DNA of 64,000 bases from Caldicoprobacter guelmensis (GCF_016908415.1 NZ_JAFBDW010000005.1:124001-188000), one strand, 5' to 3'. Positions 16,893 through 25,977 are shown, counted from the stretch's first letter. Numbers and translations: made by a program. The notes: generated by a model not told the origin, from the sequence alone.

Positions 16893-17480
16893 ATGTCCAA
16901 GCTGTATTTGGAATTGCTTTGGACTTTTTTCAAAATAGGGTTGTTCACCATAGGTGGGGGATATGCCATGATCCCTCTCATTCAACAGGAAATAGTAAAT
17001 CACGGATGGCTTACCTTCAAAGAGACGATTGACATGATAGCTGTTTCAGAGATGACACCAGGGCCATTTGCAATTAACGCCGCTACCTTTGTAGGTGTCA
17101 AAACTGGTGGTATACCGGGTGCTACCTTTGCTACTGTGGGGGTTGTGCTGCCGTCGTTCATAATAGTTACGCTGGTGGCCAAGTATTCTGCGCGCTTTAA
17201 GGATCAGCCGCTTCTCCAGTATGCGCTGTACGGGTTGCGTCCTGCTGTCATTGGCCTTATAGCATCGGCTGCCTTTTTGATTGCTCGTACTACGTTTTTT
17301 ATGGCGTCCAACGGCAGCGTCCGTATATTTGTGGACATTCGCAATATTTTGAATGCAATTAATTGGCGGGCTGTATTGATATTTGTTGTTGCCATAATAG
17401 CCAGCTTAAAATATAAAATGCATCCCATTTTCCTTATTGTGTTGTCAGGTGTGTTAGGAATTATACTGTATTCGCTGTGA
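16893..17480 (+). CDS. Chromate transporter, half-size CHR protein B
   Basis: 195 residues, partner of the preceding gene. It shows FFKIGLFTIGGGYAMIPLIQ, MTPGPFAINAATFVGVKTGG and GVVLPSFIIVTLVAKYS, the conserved CHR blocks, and about six membrane helices. It is four bases downstream of its partner, so the two are co-translated. An IS30-family element begins only 50 bases after its stop, so any original downstream gene or terminator may have been separated from it. Confidence 0.92.
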   Translation: MSKLYLELLWTFFKIGLFTIGGGYAMIPLIQQEIVNHGWLTFKETIDMIAVSEMTPGPFAINAATFVGVKTGGIPGATFATVGVVLPSFIIVTLVAKYSARFKDQPLLQYALYGLRPAVIGLIASAAFLIARTTFFMASNGSVRIFVDIRNILNAINWRAVLIFVVAIIASLKYKMHPIFLIVLSGVLGIILYSL

Positions 17481-17530
17481 AAATGAAATATTTTGGTATT
17501 CTGCCAGCCAGTTTAATTGAAAATTGCAAT

Positions 17531-18952
17531 ATTAAATGCAACACTTTTTTAAGGAAAAGTATGATATAGATATCCAAATTTTTACTGTTCAAAATGTAAA
17601 GCCTTATGTTGTCAAGGGAAGGGTTAGCGTGAAAATACTACCCGACCTTGACAACATCCCTAATGATATAATCATGTCCTGGCCTTTGGGCATACCTGGC
17701 CTAAAGGCCTTAATTGTACGTAATCATTGCGTTTGTCCCTTGTTGTCTGCGGTATTATACAGTTAACCACATTGGCTTGCACAGTTGTGGCAGCCTATAA
17801 CCAATTCTTCTACCACTTTTATGTCAGTGCTTATACGCAACAGTTCTTCATAAAAGCACTCTAGTATTTTCCTCGGATACTCATTCATCCACCTTTCTAT
17901 CTTCTTCACCTTTGATAAGGTTATCCCCCGTATCGGTTTAGCCTTTGGGATAAAACGCCTTATTATCCCATTATGTCTTTCGTTGCTTGCCCTCTCCCAT
18001 GATGTGTATAGATGAGCAAAATATGCACCACTCCTGTACCTTTATAGAATGCTAGATAATTCACTGAACTCCGAACCATTGTCAGCTGTTATACTACGAA
18101 ATACCTTGGGAAATAACTCACCGTACCTAACTTTAAGTTCCATAAACACACTATTTACTGCTCTACTGTCATTCGAATCCAGTAAGAATATCAGCTCATA
18201 TCTGGTTTTTCTCTCGGTCAGTGTCAATAGTACTGCATCATTAGAGCGTTTGCCTATTAACGTATCTATCTTCCAGTGCCCAAATTCTTCTCTGTTTTTT
18301 GCTTCCTTAGGTCTTAAATCTATGCTTTTCCCCATAACTCGTTTATGCTCTCTCGGTTTTACTTTGTTTCTGGGTTTTAACCTTGGTTTAAGCAATAGGT
18401 CGATATTGCGTACCTTAAGATATCCCCTGTCTATGTAATTGTATAATGTTTTTGTACAGACTATCGGTTTGTCTCTCCAGCTGGGGTCCCTTTTACAATA
18501 ACCTACTATACTGTCTGGAGACCACTTTTTCTCACCCAACATTTTCTCTTCAGCAAACTTAATAAACTCATTAACATATGGGAGCTTAAGATTAGCACGA
18601 CAATCTTTACGCCGCTTTTCATATATAGCCTGGCCTGTTTCAGGGAGATACGCTTGGTAAGTAGACAAATCAGATTTTAACTGAGTAACAGTACCCCGTT
18701 TAATTTCTTTGCTGGTAGTACTTGGAGATCGGCCAAGTTTCCTTGCAATATATCTCATACTTCTGCCCTCTTTAAGCAAAGCTGCGATTTCTCCTCTCTC
18801 GTAAAGATTTAGGTGTTTAAAAGAGCGACATTTCGTGGTACAATTATGTTGAGCCATAGTGAGACCTCCCTGTATGTTTGGTGATTTTGGATATCTATAT
18901 CATACAGGATTTCTCACTATGGTTCTACTATTTTTTAGGTGTTGCATTTAAT
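17531..18952 (-). mobile_element. IS30-family insertion sequence, about 1.42 kb
   Basis: The ends are inverted copies of ATTAAATGCAACAC (17531-17544 and, reversed, 18939-18952). Inside is a reverse-strand IS30-type transposase gene with a premature stop. Between the left end and the transposase lie about 215 non-coding bases that hold a perfect 12-bp inverted repeat (17606-17617 with 17646-17657). At the right end an 11-bp plus 8-bp hairpin (18854-18922) buries the transposase start region. No target-site duplication is clear by eye, so the exact outer bases are uncertain by a few positions. Confidence 0.88.
17763..18857 (-). pseudogene. IS30-family transposase, interrupted by an in-frame TAA
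   Basis: Reading leftwards from ATG 18857 (after GGGAGGTC), the frame encodes an N-terminal helix-turn-helix (YERGEIAALLKEGRSMRYIA, KLGRSPSTTSKEIKRG) and then the DDE core: first Asp in WKIDTLIG and second Asp in ITADNGSEF. A TAA at 18044-18042 stops translation after 271 codons. Beyond it the same frame stays open for 92 more codons to a TAA at 17765-17763 and contains YTSWERASNERHNGIIRRF, which carries the third catalytic residue (Glu). So one nonsense change removes the catalytic Glu; without it the protein would be about 363 residues, a normal IS30 size. The copy is probably inactive unless the stop is read through. Confidence 0.9.
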
Positions 18953-18983
18953 TTTACAACGAACCTTAATTTTACAACGAACC
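18948..18983 (+). repeat. Two tandem copies of an 18-base unit at the right edge of the IS
   Basis: TTAATTTTACAACGAACC occurs at 18948-18965 and again at 18966-18983. The first copy begins inside the terminal inverted repeat of the IS30 element and the second lies outside it. This may be a trace of imprecise insertion, of an earlier element end, or of the target. Confidence 0.85.
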
Positions 18984-19001
18984 CCCCTACAAAATTTTTT
19001 A

Positions 19002-19030
19002 TTGCATTTAGGCGTATAGGATGATATAAT
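19002..19030 (+). promoter_or_regulatory. Predicted sigma-A promoter of rpsF-ssb-rpsR
   Basis: TTGCAT (19002-19007) and TATAAT (19025-19030) are separated by 17 bases, with a start point expected near 19037, 80 bases before rpsF. It lies just outside the IS right end, so the element did not remove it. Confidence 0.75.
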
Positions 19031-19116
19031 CCATAAATGATGAAAAAGCAGTATATACGCTGCATCCTTGCTCTGCTTAAGAAGCAGGGCCAAAGTCCAG
19101 AAGGAGGTGAAGCGAG

Positions 19117-19410
19117 ATGAGGATAAGGAAGTACGAGACTGTGTACGTCCTGCGCCCTGATTTGGAAGAAGAGGCCATTAAACAGGCTGTTCAAAAATTT
19201 TCAAATCTCATCGTTGAACAGGGCGGGCAGGTGGACAAGGTGGATGAGTGGGGCAAGAGGAAGCTGGCCTATCCCATCAGGCATTTCAAAGAGGGTTATT
19301 ATGTGCTCATGAATTTCACTGCAGGTCCTTCTGTCCCACATGAGTTGGAGCGAGTCTACAAGATTACAGACGATGTCATTCGCTATTTGATTGTCCGGGA
19401 GGACGAATAA
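19117..19410 (+). CDS. rpsF: Ribosomal protein S6
   Basis: 97 residues, the normal bacterial length. It starts MRIRKYETVYVLRPDLEEE and contains the S6 signature WGKRKLAYPI followed by EGYYVLMNF. S6 binds the central domain of 16S rRNA as a pair with S18, whose gene is two places downstream. AGAAGGAGGTGA precedes the ATG. First gene of the classic rpsF-ssb-rpsR operon. Confidence 0.99.
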   Translation: MRIRKYETVYVLRPDLEEEAIKQAVQKFSNLIVEQGGQVDKVDEWGKRKLAYPIRHFKEGYYVLMNFTAGPSVPHELERVYKITDDVIRYLIVREDE

Positions 19411-19429
19411 CAGAAAGTGGGTGTAAAAA

Positions 19430-19888
19430 TTGTTAAATAAGGTTATATTGATTGGTCGCTTGACCAAGGACCCAGAGATTCGGTACCTCCCTAGCGGCGT
19501 TGCGGTAACGACTTTTTTCCTGGCGGTAAATAGGAATTTTACCAACCAGCAAGGGGAGCGAGAAGCTGATTTTATCCCTATTGTGGTATGGCGGGGTTTG
19601 GCTGAAACCTGTGCCAAGTATCTCAGCAAGGGCAGATTGGTGGCCGTTTCGGGAAGGATTCAGACTCGCAATTACGAGGGACGTGATGGACAGCGGCGAT
19701 ATGTAACTGAAGTGGTAGCAGATGAGGTGGTATTTTTAGATCGCGACAGTTCGGGGATGGAGAGAAGTACGGTGCCCCTTCATGATGTGCCGTTTTCGCA
19801 GCCGGAATACGGGGCACAGCAAGAGTACGAAGATGTCCCTGCTGGTTTCCAATACATTGAAGGGGAAGAGGATGAGCTTCCATTTTAG
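19430..19888 (+). CDS. ssb: Single-stranded DNA-binding protein
   Basis: 152 residues. The OB fold runs over the first 105 residues (LNKVILIGRLTKDPEIRYLP, FLAVNR, FIPIVVWRGLAETCAKYLSKG, and RYVTEVVADEVVFLD). A flexible acidic tail follows and ends EGEEDELPF, the conserved acidic tip that recruits DNA repair and replication partners. The start codon is TTG with a weak GGTG site, which may hold down translation relative to the flanking ribosomal genes. Confidence 0.98.
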   Translation: MLNKVILIGRLTKDPEIRYLPSGVAVTTFFLAVNRNFTNQQGEREADFIPIVVWRGLAETCAKYLSKGRLVAVSGRIQTRNYEGRDGQRRYVTEVVADEVVFLDRDSSGMERSTVPLHDVPFSQPEYGAQQEYEDVPAGFQYIEGEEDELPF

Positions 19889-19909
19889 TGTAAAAGGAGG
19901 TAAAGGTTG

Positions 19910-20155
19910 ATGGTTGAGAATGCGGTAAAGCCTGCTAGAGGAAGGCGCAATAAAAAGAGAGTGTGCAGTTTCTGTTTGGATAAAGTTGAGAAGATAGACT
20001 ACAAGGATATACAAAAGCTTAAAAAATATATGACAGAGAGAGGCAAAATCCTTCCGCGGAGGATCTCCGGAAACTGTGCCAAGCATCAACGACAGCTTAC
20101 CGTGGCCATTAAGAGGGCCCGCAATTTAGCGTTGTTGCCTTTTACTGTTGAGTAA
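19910..20155 (+). CDS. rpsR: Ribosomal protein S18
   Basis: 81 residues, with VCSFCLDKVEKIDYKDIQKL, the ILPRRISGNCAKHQRQL core and the basic KRARNLALLPF end that define S18. CxxC plus a later Cys indicate the zinc-binding (C+) form of the protein. AAAAGGAGGT precedes ATG 19910; a TTG three bases earlier is less likely. Last gene of the operon, followed by a terminator. Confidence 0.98.
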   Translation: MVENAVKPARGRRNKKRVCSFCLDKVEKIDYKDIQKLKKYMTERGKILPRRISGNCAKHQRQLTVAIKRARNLALLPFTVE

Positions 20156-20161
20156 AGGTAG

Positions 20162-20216
20162 AAAAGATCGTCCTCATCTGTTGGAGGGATGGGGTACGGT
20201 CTTTTTTGTTTTTTTA
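20162..20216 (+). terminator. Terminator of rpsF-ssb-rpsR
   Basis: AAAAGATCGTCCTCAT can pair, with small bulges, with ATGGGGTACGGTCTTTTTT; a long T-rich tail follows. Position right after rpsR supports the call. Confidence 0.8.
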
Positions 20217-20357
20217 AATGAAGGAGTTTTTTAGAGAGTTGAACACTCTAGAAAAAGTAGGTGAACAATATAGGCACAACGATTGATTTTGTGGGGCAAC
20301 CTTGCAGAATAATTAGGGGCCAAAGTCCTAAAATCTAACTTGCAAACAAGCTAAAAT

Positions 20358-20410
20358 AAAGCTCTCAGACTTTTCGAAAGCGTACAGAGTTTTACAAAGA
20401 GGGGAGCTTT
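20358..20410 (+). promoter_or_regulatory. Possible hairpin covering the ribosome binding site of the URO-D-like gene
   Basis: AAAGCTCTC (20358-20366) can pair, with one G-T wobble, with GGGGAGCTTT at 20402-20410, which is the ribosome binding site of the gene starting at 20413. The 35-base loop contains its own small hairpin CTTTTCGAAAG. The rest of 20217-20357 shows nothing I can name. Confidence 0.4.
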
Positions 20411-20412
20411 CA

Positions 20413-21375
20413 ATGAATGATTATATGAAAAATTTCATGAAAGCCATGAAATTTCAACATCCAGATAGGATACCTGTAAGGGTATCGTTGCTCCCAGCTA
20501 CGTGGATGAAATATAGAGAGGAACTGGAGGATATCGTATTAAGGCATCCCTTGCTATTTGGGAAATATAAAAAGGGCAGTTACGATTATAATAGAAAGCC
20601 GAAGACATATAACCAAGGACAGCATGTTGATGCTTGGGGATGTGTATGGACTAATATTCATGATGGTATGGAAGCAATCGTTACATATCATCCCGTGCCT
20701 ACTCGGGAAGCAGTTCGTAGCTTAAAAGCACCAGACATCGATATGGGTATGCCCCATGGGTTTATGTATTTGAGGTTGGTTGACTTACGGGGTTTTGAAG
20801 AGCTAATGCTTGATTTTGCCGAAGAACCCCCTGAATTACAAATGCTTATCGATATTGTTCTTGAGTATAACATGAGGCAATTGGAGATATTGCTGAAAAA
20901 TAATGATGACCAGGTGCTGTATTTTGGAGATGACCTGGGAATGCAAAACAGTTTGCCTATCAGCCCTGAGAAGTGGAGAAAATATCTAAAGCCGTGTTAT
21001 TACAGGATATATCAACGTTGTCATGAGGCTGGTAGGTATGTATATATGCACAGTGACGGATGCATTTACCCTATTATACCTGATTTGATAGAGTGTGGAG
21101 TAAATGTTATAAACCCTCAGGTTAGAGCAAATGGTATTGATAACCTGGTAAAGGTATGCAAGGGTAAAGTATGTGTAGATGCTGATCTGGATCGCCAGAT
21201 GTTTCCGTTTTGCACTCCTGGTGATATTGATGAACACGTGAGAGAGGTGGTGGAGAAACTTGGATCTCCTGAAGGGGGATTGATGTTGGTGGCTGAGTGC
21301 GGTCCTGACGTACCTCTTGAGAACATAGAGGCCATTTGTACTTCTTTGGAAAAGTACAGTTTGTATTTCTCTTAA
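20413..21375 (+). CDS. URO-D-fold protein, uroporphyrinogen decarboxylase/methyltransferase family
   Basis: 320 residues of the URO-D (PF01208) fold. Visible are PDRIPVRVSLLPATW at the N-terminus, YFGDDLGMQNSLPISPEKWR in the middle, VYMHSDGCIYPIIPDLIECG and a final MLVAECGPDVPLENI. True HemE has an N-terminal RxPxWxMRQAGR motif, which is absent, so a role in haem synthesis is unlikely. Relatives include corrinoid methyltransferases (MtaA/MtbA) and many uncharacterised clostridial proteins found near sugar genes. It is followed by a second member of the family and then a beta-galactosidase, which suggests a carbohydrate-linked role; this is inference from context. Confidence 0.82.
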   Translation: MNDYMKNFMKAMKFQHPDRIPVRVSLLPATWMKYREELEDIVLRHPLLFGKYKKGSYDYNRKPKTYNQGQHVDAWGCVWTNIHDGMEAIVTYHPVPTREAVRSLKAPDIDMGMPHGFMYLRLVDLRGFEELMLDFAEEPPELQMLIDIVLEYNMRQLEILLKNNDDQVLYFGDDLGMQNSLPISPEKWRKYLKPCYYRIYQRCHEAGRYVYMHSDGCIYPIIPDLIECGVNVINPQVRANGIDNLVKVCKGKVCVDADLDRQMFPFCTPGDIDEHVREVVEKLGSPEGGLMLVAECGPDVPLENIEAICTSLEKYSLYFS

Positions 21376-21480
21376 CTTAAGGTTTTAAATTGCAAATTTT
21401 ATGATGTCGGTTACTTGAATTGCCGGTAAATTAGTGCATGTTTAAAAGTGGTATTTATTGAAAAATGGGGGAATTTGAGT

Positions 21481-22617
21481 ATGGGAGGAAGGCCTACCGA
21501 CCATAGAAACGTCAATTTGGCTCAGCTGCATAGGGATGTTATCCGGGGACAATCCAAGGGAAAAATTATTTGGCAGCCCAGGATCCTTGCATGGTATGAA
21601 GATAAGATTTTTGCTAAGCAAGAACTCCCAGCGCCGTTTACAGGCATGACGTTGCCTGAAATCTATAGGGAACTTGGATGTTCCAACCGTATTTACGATT
21701 ATAACGGCTGTTTTAAGAGGGTGGATCATCCCAGCGTTAGAAGATATTCAAGAAAATTATCTTCCCTTGAAACGGAATATGTTATCGAAACCCCTGTAGG
21801 CAAGCTTAATGCAATATATGCCGCCAATACATCTAATCCGGGCACATTTCCCAAGAAGTGGTGGATTACGTGTGAGGATGAAATGAAAGTAGCTATATGG
21901 ATTGAAGAAAGATGTGAATGGCAATGGGATGAGGAACATTATCAAAAAGTTTACAGAGAATGGGGAGATTTGGGACTTCCTACTATATTTATGCCACGTG
22001 TCAATATCCAGCACTTGTATATTGATGATATGGGTGTAGAGGCAGCTATTTACGCGCTGATGGATTATCCAAAGACGGTAGAGAAATATTTTCAGGTTTT
22101 GAATGAAAGCCATGAGCGCCTTATTGAAGTGATCAATAAATCGCCCATAGAGGTTGTAAATTTTGGGGACAACATACATGCTGGTACTCTTCCACCTAAT
22201 TTGTTCAAAAAATACGTTCTTCCTGCTTATCAGAGGAGGAACGAGCTGCTGCACAAAGCGGGTAAGTTTACTCATGCGCATTGGGATGGAGATGTCAAAC
22301 CTCTTCTGCCTTTTGCAAAGGATACAGGCCTTGACGGGATAGAAGCGATTACTCCTAAGCCGCAAGGTGACGTAACTTTAGAAGAGGTTAAAAAGGCATT
22401 GGGGGATAATATGTTTTTGTTGGACGGCATTGCTGCCATTTTGTTTGATGACATCTATCCTGAAGAGCAGTTAATTGAACAGGCCAAGAAAGTTATTGAA
22501 TTGTTTGCACCCAGGCTTATTCTTGGAATATCTGATGAACTTCCTTCTACGGGGAATATTGAACGTGTGAGATTGGTAGGTCAAATTGTGGACGATTATA
22601 ATGCATCGGTATCTTAA
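21481..22617 (+). CDS. Second URO-D-fold protein
   Basis: About 378 residues, a distant relative of the preceding gene. It contains VVNFGDNIHAGTLPPNLFKK, FTHAHWDGDVKPLLPFAKD and TGLDGIEAITPKPQGDVTLE, the metal- and substrate-site blocks of the URO-D fold; the HAHWDG and HSDG histidines of the pair line up. HemE hallmarks are missing. ATG 21481 is used because GGGGG lies nine bases upstream; GTG 21448 is an in-frame alternative. The gene lies 105 bases after its relative and 50 before the beta-galactosidase, all in one direction, so one operon is likely. Confidence 0.82.
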   Translation: MGGRPTDHRNVNLAQLHRDVIRGQSKGKIIWQPRILAWYEDKIFAKQELPAPFTGMTLPEIYRELGCSNRIYDYNGCFKRVDHPSVRRYSRKLSSLETEYVIETPVGKLNAIYAANTSNPGTFPKKWWITCEDEMKVAIWIEERCEWQWDEEHYQKVYREWGDLGLPTIFMPRVNIQHLYIDDMGVEAAIYALMDYPKTVEKYFQVLNESHERLIEVINKSPIEVVNFGDNIHAGTLPPNLFKKYVLPAYQRRNELLHKAGKFTHAHWDGDVKPLLPFAKDTGLDGIEAITPKPQGDVTLEEVKKALGDNMFLLDGIAAILFDDIYPEEQLIEQAKKVIELFAPRLILGISDELPSTGNIERVRLVGQIVDDYNASVS

Positions 22618-22666
22618 AAATAACGCTAAACATACTTTTTGAAATCAAGGGAGGCGGTGTTTTATT

Positions 22667-25600
22667 ATGGATGCAAAAGGGAGGATTTTAAACGATTGGG
22701 AAAACCCAAAGGTGCTTCAGCGCAACCGCATGCCCAGCAGGTCCTACTTTATCCCGTATCATGACGAGATGTCAGCTTTAACAGGTCAGCGAGGGGCTTC
22801 TTTGCGTTTTAAGCTGCTCAACGGGGTGTGGAAGTTCTATTATGCCGAATCGCCAATGGAGGCGCCTGAGGGCTTTTATCGTGAAGATTATGATGTGACG
22901 TCATGGGATGACATTGAGGTGCCTCTAAACTGGCAGATGGCGGGATACGGGCGGCCGCATTACACCAATGTTATATATCCTTTTCCGGTGGATCCCCCGC
23001 GAGTGCCCAGTGAGAATCCCACTGGTTGCTATAGGCGCAATTTTTACATACCCGAAAGCTGGCAGGGGTACCAGATAGCCTTAAGATTTGAAGGAGTGGA
23101 CAGCGCATTCCATGTGTGGGTGAACGGCAACGAGGTGGGATACAGCCAGGGCAGCCGTTTGCCGGCCGAGTTTGACATAACCCCTTGGGTCCGTGTGGGT
23201 ATGAATACCTTGGCAGTCAGGGTATATCAGTGGAGTGATGGGAGCTATCTAGAGGACCAGGACATGTGGTGGCTGAGCGGCATATTCAGGGATGTGTACC
23301 TTCTTGCCAGGCCAAAGGTGTACCTGTTTGATTATTTTGTGCGTACTCAGCTGGATGAACAATACAGAGACGCGATCCTCCATATCAAGGTTGTTTTGAA
23401 TAATGCATCTCAGATAGAAGTAAGCGGTGAATTAGAAGTTAAGCTGTTGGATGCGCATGATTGTCCGGTTATGGAAAACCCGCTTAAAGAGAGATTTTCT
23501 ATAGTTGCTGCCGGCCAGACCACATTGGGTATAGAGATCCCTGTATCCAACCCTGAGAAGTGGTCAGCCGAATCGCCTTATCTATATAAATTACTGCTTA
23601 CTGTGAAGGACGCTGATGGACGCATTTTGGAAGTCATCCCATCCAGGGTTGGGTTCAGGTCCATAGAGTTAAAGGATGGGAATTTCCTGGTCAACGGCGT
23701 TGCTATAAAGCTCAAGGGCGTAAATCGCCATGAACACCACCCTGACCTTGGCAGGGCGGTTCCACTTGATGCGATGGTACAAGATGTTATCCTCATGAAA
23801 CAACACAATATAAATGCAGTGCGGACTTCCCATTATCCCGATGACCCCAGGTTTTATGACCTGTGTGACGAATACGGGCTTTATGTTATAGATGAGGCAG
23901 ACCTTGAGTGTCATGGCTTTGCGGTGTTGAATGATTGGGAAAGGTTAAGCAATGAACCCGAATGGGAAGATGCCTATGTGGATCGCATGGAGAGGATGGT
24001 GCAGCGCGACAAAAACCATCCCTGCATCATCATGTGGTCGTTGGGCAACGAATCGGGGTTTGGGCGAAATCATGAGGCCATGGCAAGGAAAGCTCGAGAG
24101 ATAGACCCTACTCGCCTCATCCATTATGAGGGGGAAACCCGGCTTATATTCGACAAAGAAGAGGTTGAACCTAAAGTAGCGGACGTATACAGCACGATGT
24201 ATACTTCTGTAGAAAAGATGATAGAGCTGGGGCAAAAGGTGAACATGAAGCGGCCCCACATACTTTGCGAGTATGCCCATGCCATGGGCAATGGTCCGGG
24301 CAATCTGAAAGAGTACTGGGATGTTTTCTATGCATACAAGAGGCTTCAGGGAGGTTGTGTGTGGGAGTGGCTGGACCATGGCATCAGGCAAAAGACGGCC
24401 GATGGAAAAGAGTACTTTGCCTACGGTGGTGACTTTGGAGATCAGCCCAATGATGGGAATTTCGTTATAGATGGCTTGGTGTTTCCGGATAGGACTCCTT
24501 CCCCCGGGTTGATAGAATACAAGAAGGCGCTTGAGCCGGTAAAGGTAGAAGAAGTTGATTTAAAGGCTGGTAAGGTGCGGATTATCAACCGATATGACTT
24601 CATTTCGCTGGACCACCTGGCCTTATCATGGGATGTAGTTGCCGACGGCCAGGTGTTGCAAGGTGGTCAAATTAATATGCCTCATATTAAGGCTGGCGAA
24701 AGCCAGATTGTGGCTATACCTTTGAGAATGCCTCAAACGGTTAAGCCCGGTACCGACTACTGGCTGAACCTGCATTTTACCTTGGCTTGTGATACTCTAT
24801 GGGCCGAGAGAGGATATGAGGTTGCCTGGGCGCAGTTTAAACTTCCGGTTGAGGCAGCCGCACCTAAAGTGCATGTGGCATCCATGCCTCCGGTGTCTTG
24901 TGAGCAACAGGGGAATAAGTTATTAGTGATGGGAGCTGATTTTAAGCTGGCATTTGACAGAATAAGGGGCGTTATAGAGTCCTGGGTTTATCAGGGAATG
25001 GATATGTTGGTTAAGGGGCCCAAGATGAATTTCTGGAGGGCGCCCACTGATAACGATGTGCATGAGGCTGTCATGTGGCGCAAGGCTGGCCTTGACAGGA
25101 TGCAGCACCGCATAGATAGCGTTGAATTCAAGGCTTGCGATAAAAATGTTGTGCAAGTAAAGGTCGCCTCGCGCATAGCCCCACCAGTGTACGATTGGGG
25201 TATACTGTGCGAGTATATCTATAACATTTACGGCAGTGGAGACATGATTATAGAAGTTCATGGTGTACCACAGGGCAAGTTGCCGGATACTCTGCCGAGG
25301 ATAGGGCTGCAGATGGCGCTGCCGGCTTGTATGGATACGGTATCGTGGTATGGACGCGGCCCTGGCGAGAGCTATTGTGACAGCAAGGAGGCCAACCGCT
25401 TTGGCGTATACAGCCGCAAGGTGGATGACCTGTACACGCCCTATGTGCGCCCGCAGGAGAATGGGAACCGCACCGATGTGCGATGGGTATCCTTCACAAA
25501 TATCCGCGGTATGGGCCTGCTGGCTGTGGGAATGCCGCAACTTGAATTCAGTGCGCACTGGTTTACTACACAGGATCTAGATGCGGCTTCGCATACTTAT

Positions 25601-25798
25601 GAACTGCCAAGGCGTGACTTCATCACCGTGAATCTGGATTACAAACAGCATGGGCTGGGCAGTGCGAGCTGTGGACCTGGTCAGTTGCCACAGTACAGGC
25701 TGCTGCCACATGAGTTCAACTTCAGACTGAGGCTCAGGCCATTTTCAAGGGATGCCATATCGCCGGTGGAGCTGGCCAAACAGGTAATTGAAGGCTAA
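22667..25798 (+). CDS. lacZ: Beta-galactosidase, glycoside hydrolase family 2
   Basis: 1043 residues, the same size class as E. coli LacZ (1024). All five domains are recognisable: sugar-binding jelly roll (residues about 45-215, with YTNVIYPFPVDPPRVPSENP), Ig-like domain, TIM barrel (LKGVNRHEHHPDLGRAV) and small-chain C-terminal domain ending HEFNFRLRLRP. The acid/base Glu is in WSLGNESGFG (about residue 461) and the nucleophile Glu in ILCEYAHAMGNGPGN (about 534). It hydrolyses beta-galactosides in the cytoplasm (no signal peptide). GGGAGGCGG precedes the ATG, and a strong bidirectional terminator follows. Confidence 0.96.
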   Translation: MDAKGRILNDWENPKVLQRNRMPSRSYFIPYHDEMSALTGQRGASLRFKLLNGVWKFYYAESPMEAPEGFYREDYDVTSWDDIEVPLNWQMAGYGRPHYTNVIYPFPVDPPRVPSENPTGCYRRNFYIPESWQGYQIALRFEGVDSAFHVWVNGNEVGYSQGSRLPAEFDITPWVRVGMNTLAVRVYQWSDGSYLEDQDMWWLSGIFRDVYLLARPKVYLFDYFVRTQLDEQYRDAILHIKVVLNNASQIEVSGELEVKLLDAHDCPVMENPLKERFSIVAAGQTTLGIEIPVSNPEKWSAESPYLYKLLLTVKDADGRILEVIPSRVGFRSIELKDGNFLVNGVAIKLKGVNRHEHHPDLGRAVPLDAMVQDVILMKQHNINAVRTSHYPDDPRFYDLCDEYGLYVIDEADLECHGFAVLNDWERLSNEPEWEDAYVDRMERMVQRDKNHPCIIMWSLGNESGFGRNHEAMARKAREIDPTRLIHYEGETRLIFDKEEVEPKVADVYSTMYTSVEKMIELGQKVNMKRPHILCEYAHAMGNGPGNLKEYWDVFYAYKRLQGGCVWEWLDHGIRQKTADGKEYFAYGGDFGDQPNDGNFVIDGLVFPDRTPSPGLIEYKKALEPVKVEEVDLKAGKVRIINRYDFISLDHLALSWDVVADGQVLQGGQINMPHIKAGESQIVAIPLRMPQTVKPGTDYWLNLHFTLACDTLWAERGYEVAWAQFKLPVEAAAPKVHVASMPPVSCEQQGNKLLVMGADFKLAFDRIRGVIESWVYQGMDMLVKGPKMNFWRAPTDNDVHEAVMWRKAGLDRMQHRIDSVEFKACDKNVVQVKVASRIAPPVYDWGILCEYIYNIYGSGDMIIEVHGVPQGKLPDTLPRIGLQMALPACMDTVSWYGRGPGESYCDSKEANRFGVYSRKVDDLYTPYVRPQENGNRTDVRWVSFTNIRGMGLLAVGMPQLEFSAHWFTTQDLDAASHTYELPRRDFITVNLDYKQHGLGSASCGPGQLPQYRLLPHEFNFRLRLRPFSRDAISPVELAKQVIEG

Positions 25799-25810
25799 AC
25801 GGCTAACAAT

Positions 25811-25860
25811 AAAAAACCTCCTACAAGGTACCATGCAATCTGCCCTGTAGGAGGTTTTTT
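25811..25860. terminator. Bidirectional terminator between converging genes
   Basis: AAAAAACCTCCTACA pairs with TGTAGGAGGTTTTTT around a roughly 20-base loop. The stem has A-rich and T-rich flanks on opposite sides, so it can serve lacZ on the + strand and the oxidoreductase operon on the - strand. Confidence 0.9.
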
Positions 25861-25977
25861 CTATAATGCCTAAATTTGGTTTAAGTGCACCGAACACGGT
25901 TATAAGTTCGATGCGGACGCGGCGTATGTTACCATCCGATGCTAGGATGAGTCTTAATTATTGAGGGCAGGATGATG

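Noticed and set aside
17536..17766. A 76-codon forward open frame inside the left part of the IS
   Set aside because: It starts inside the terminal inverted repeat, has no ribosome binding site and consists of inverted-repeat-rich sequence; no protein-like composition.
20413..21375. HemE (uroporphyrinogen decarboxylase) in haem synthesis
   Set aside because: The N-terminal HemE motif with its essential arginines is missing and no other haem gene is nearby.
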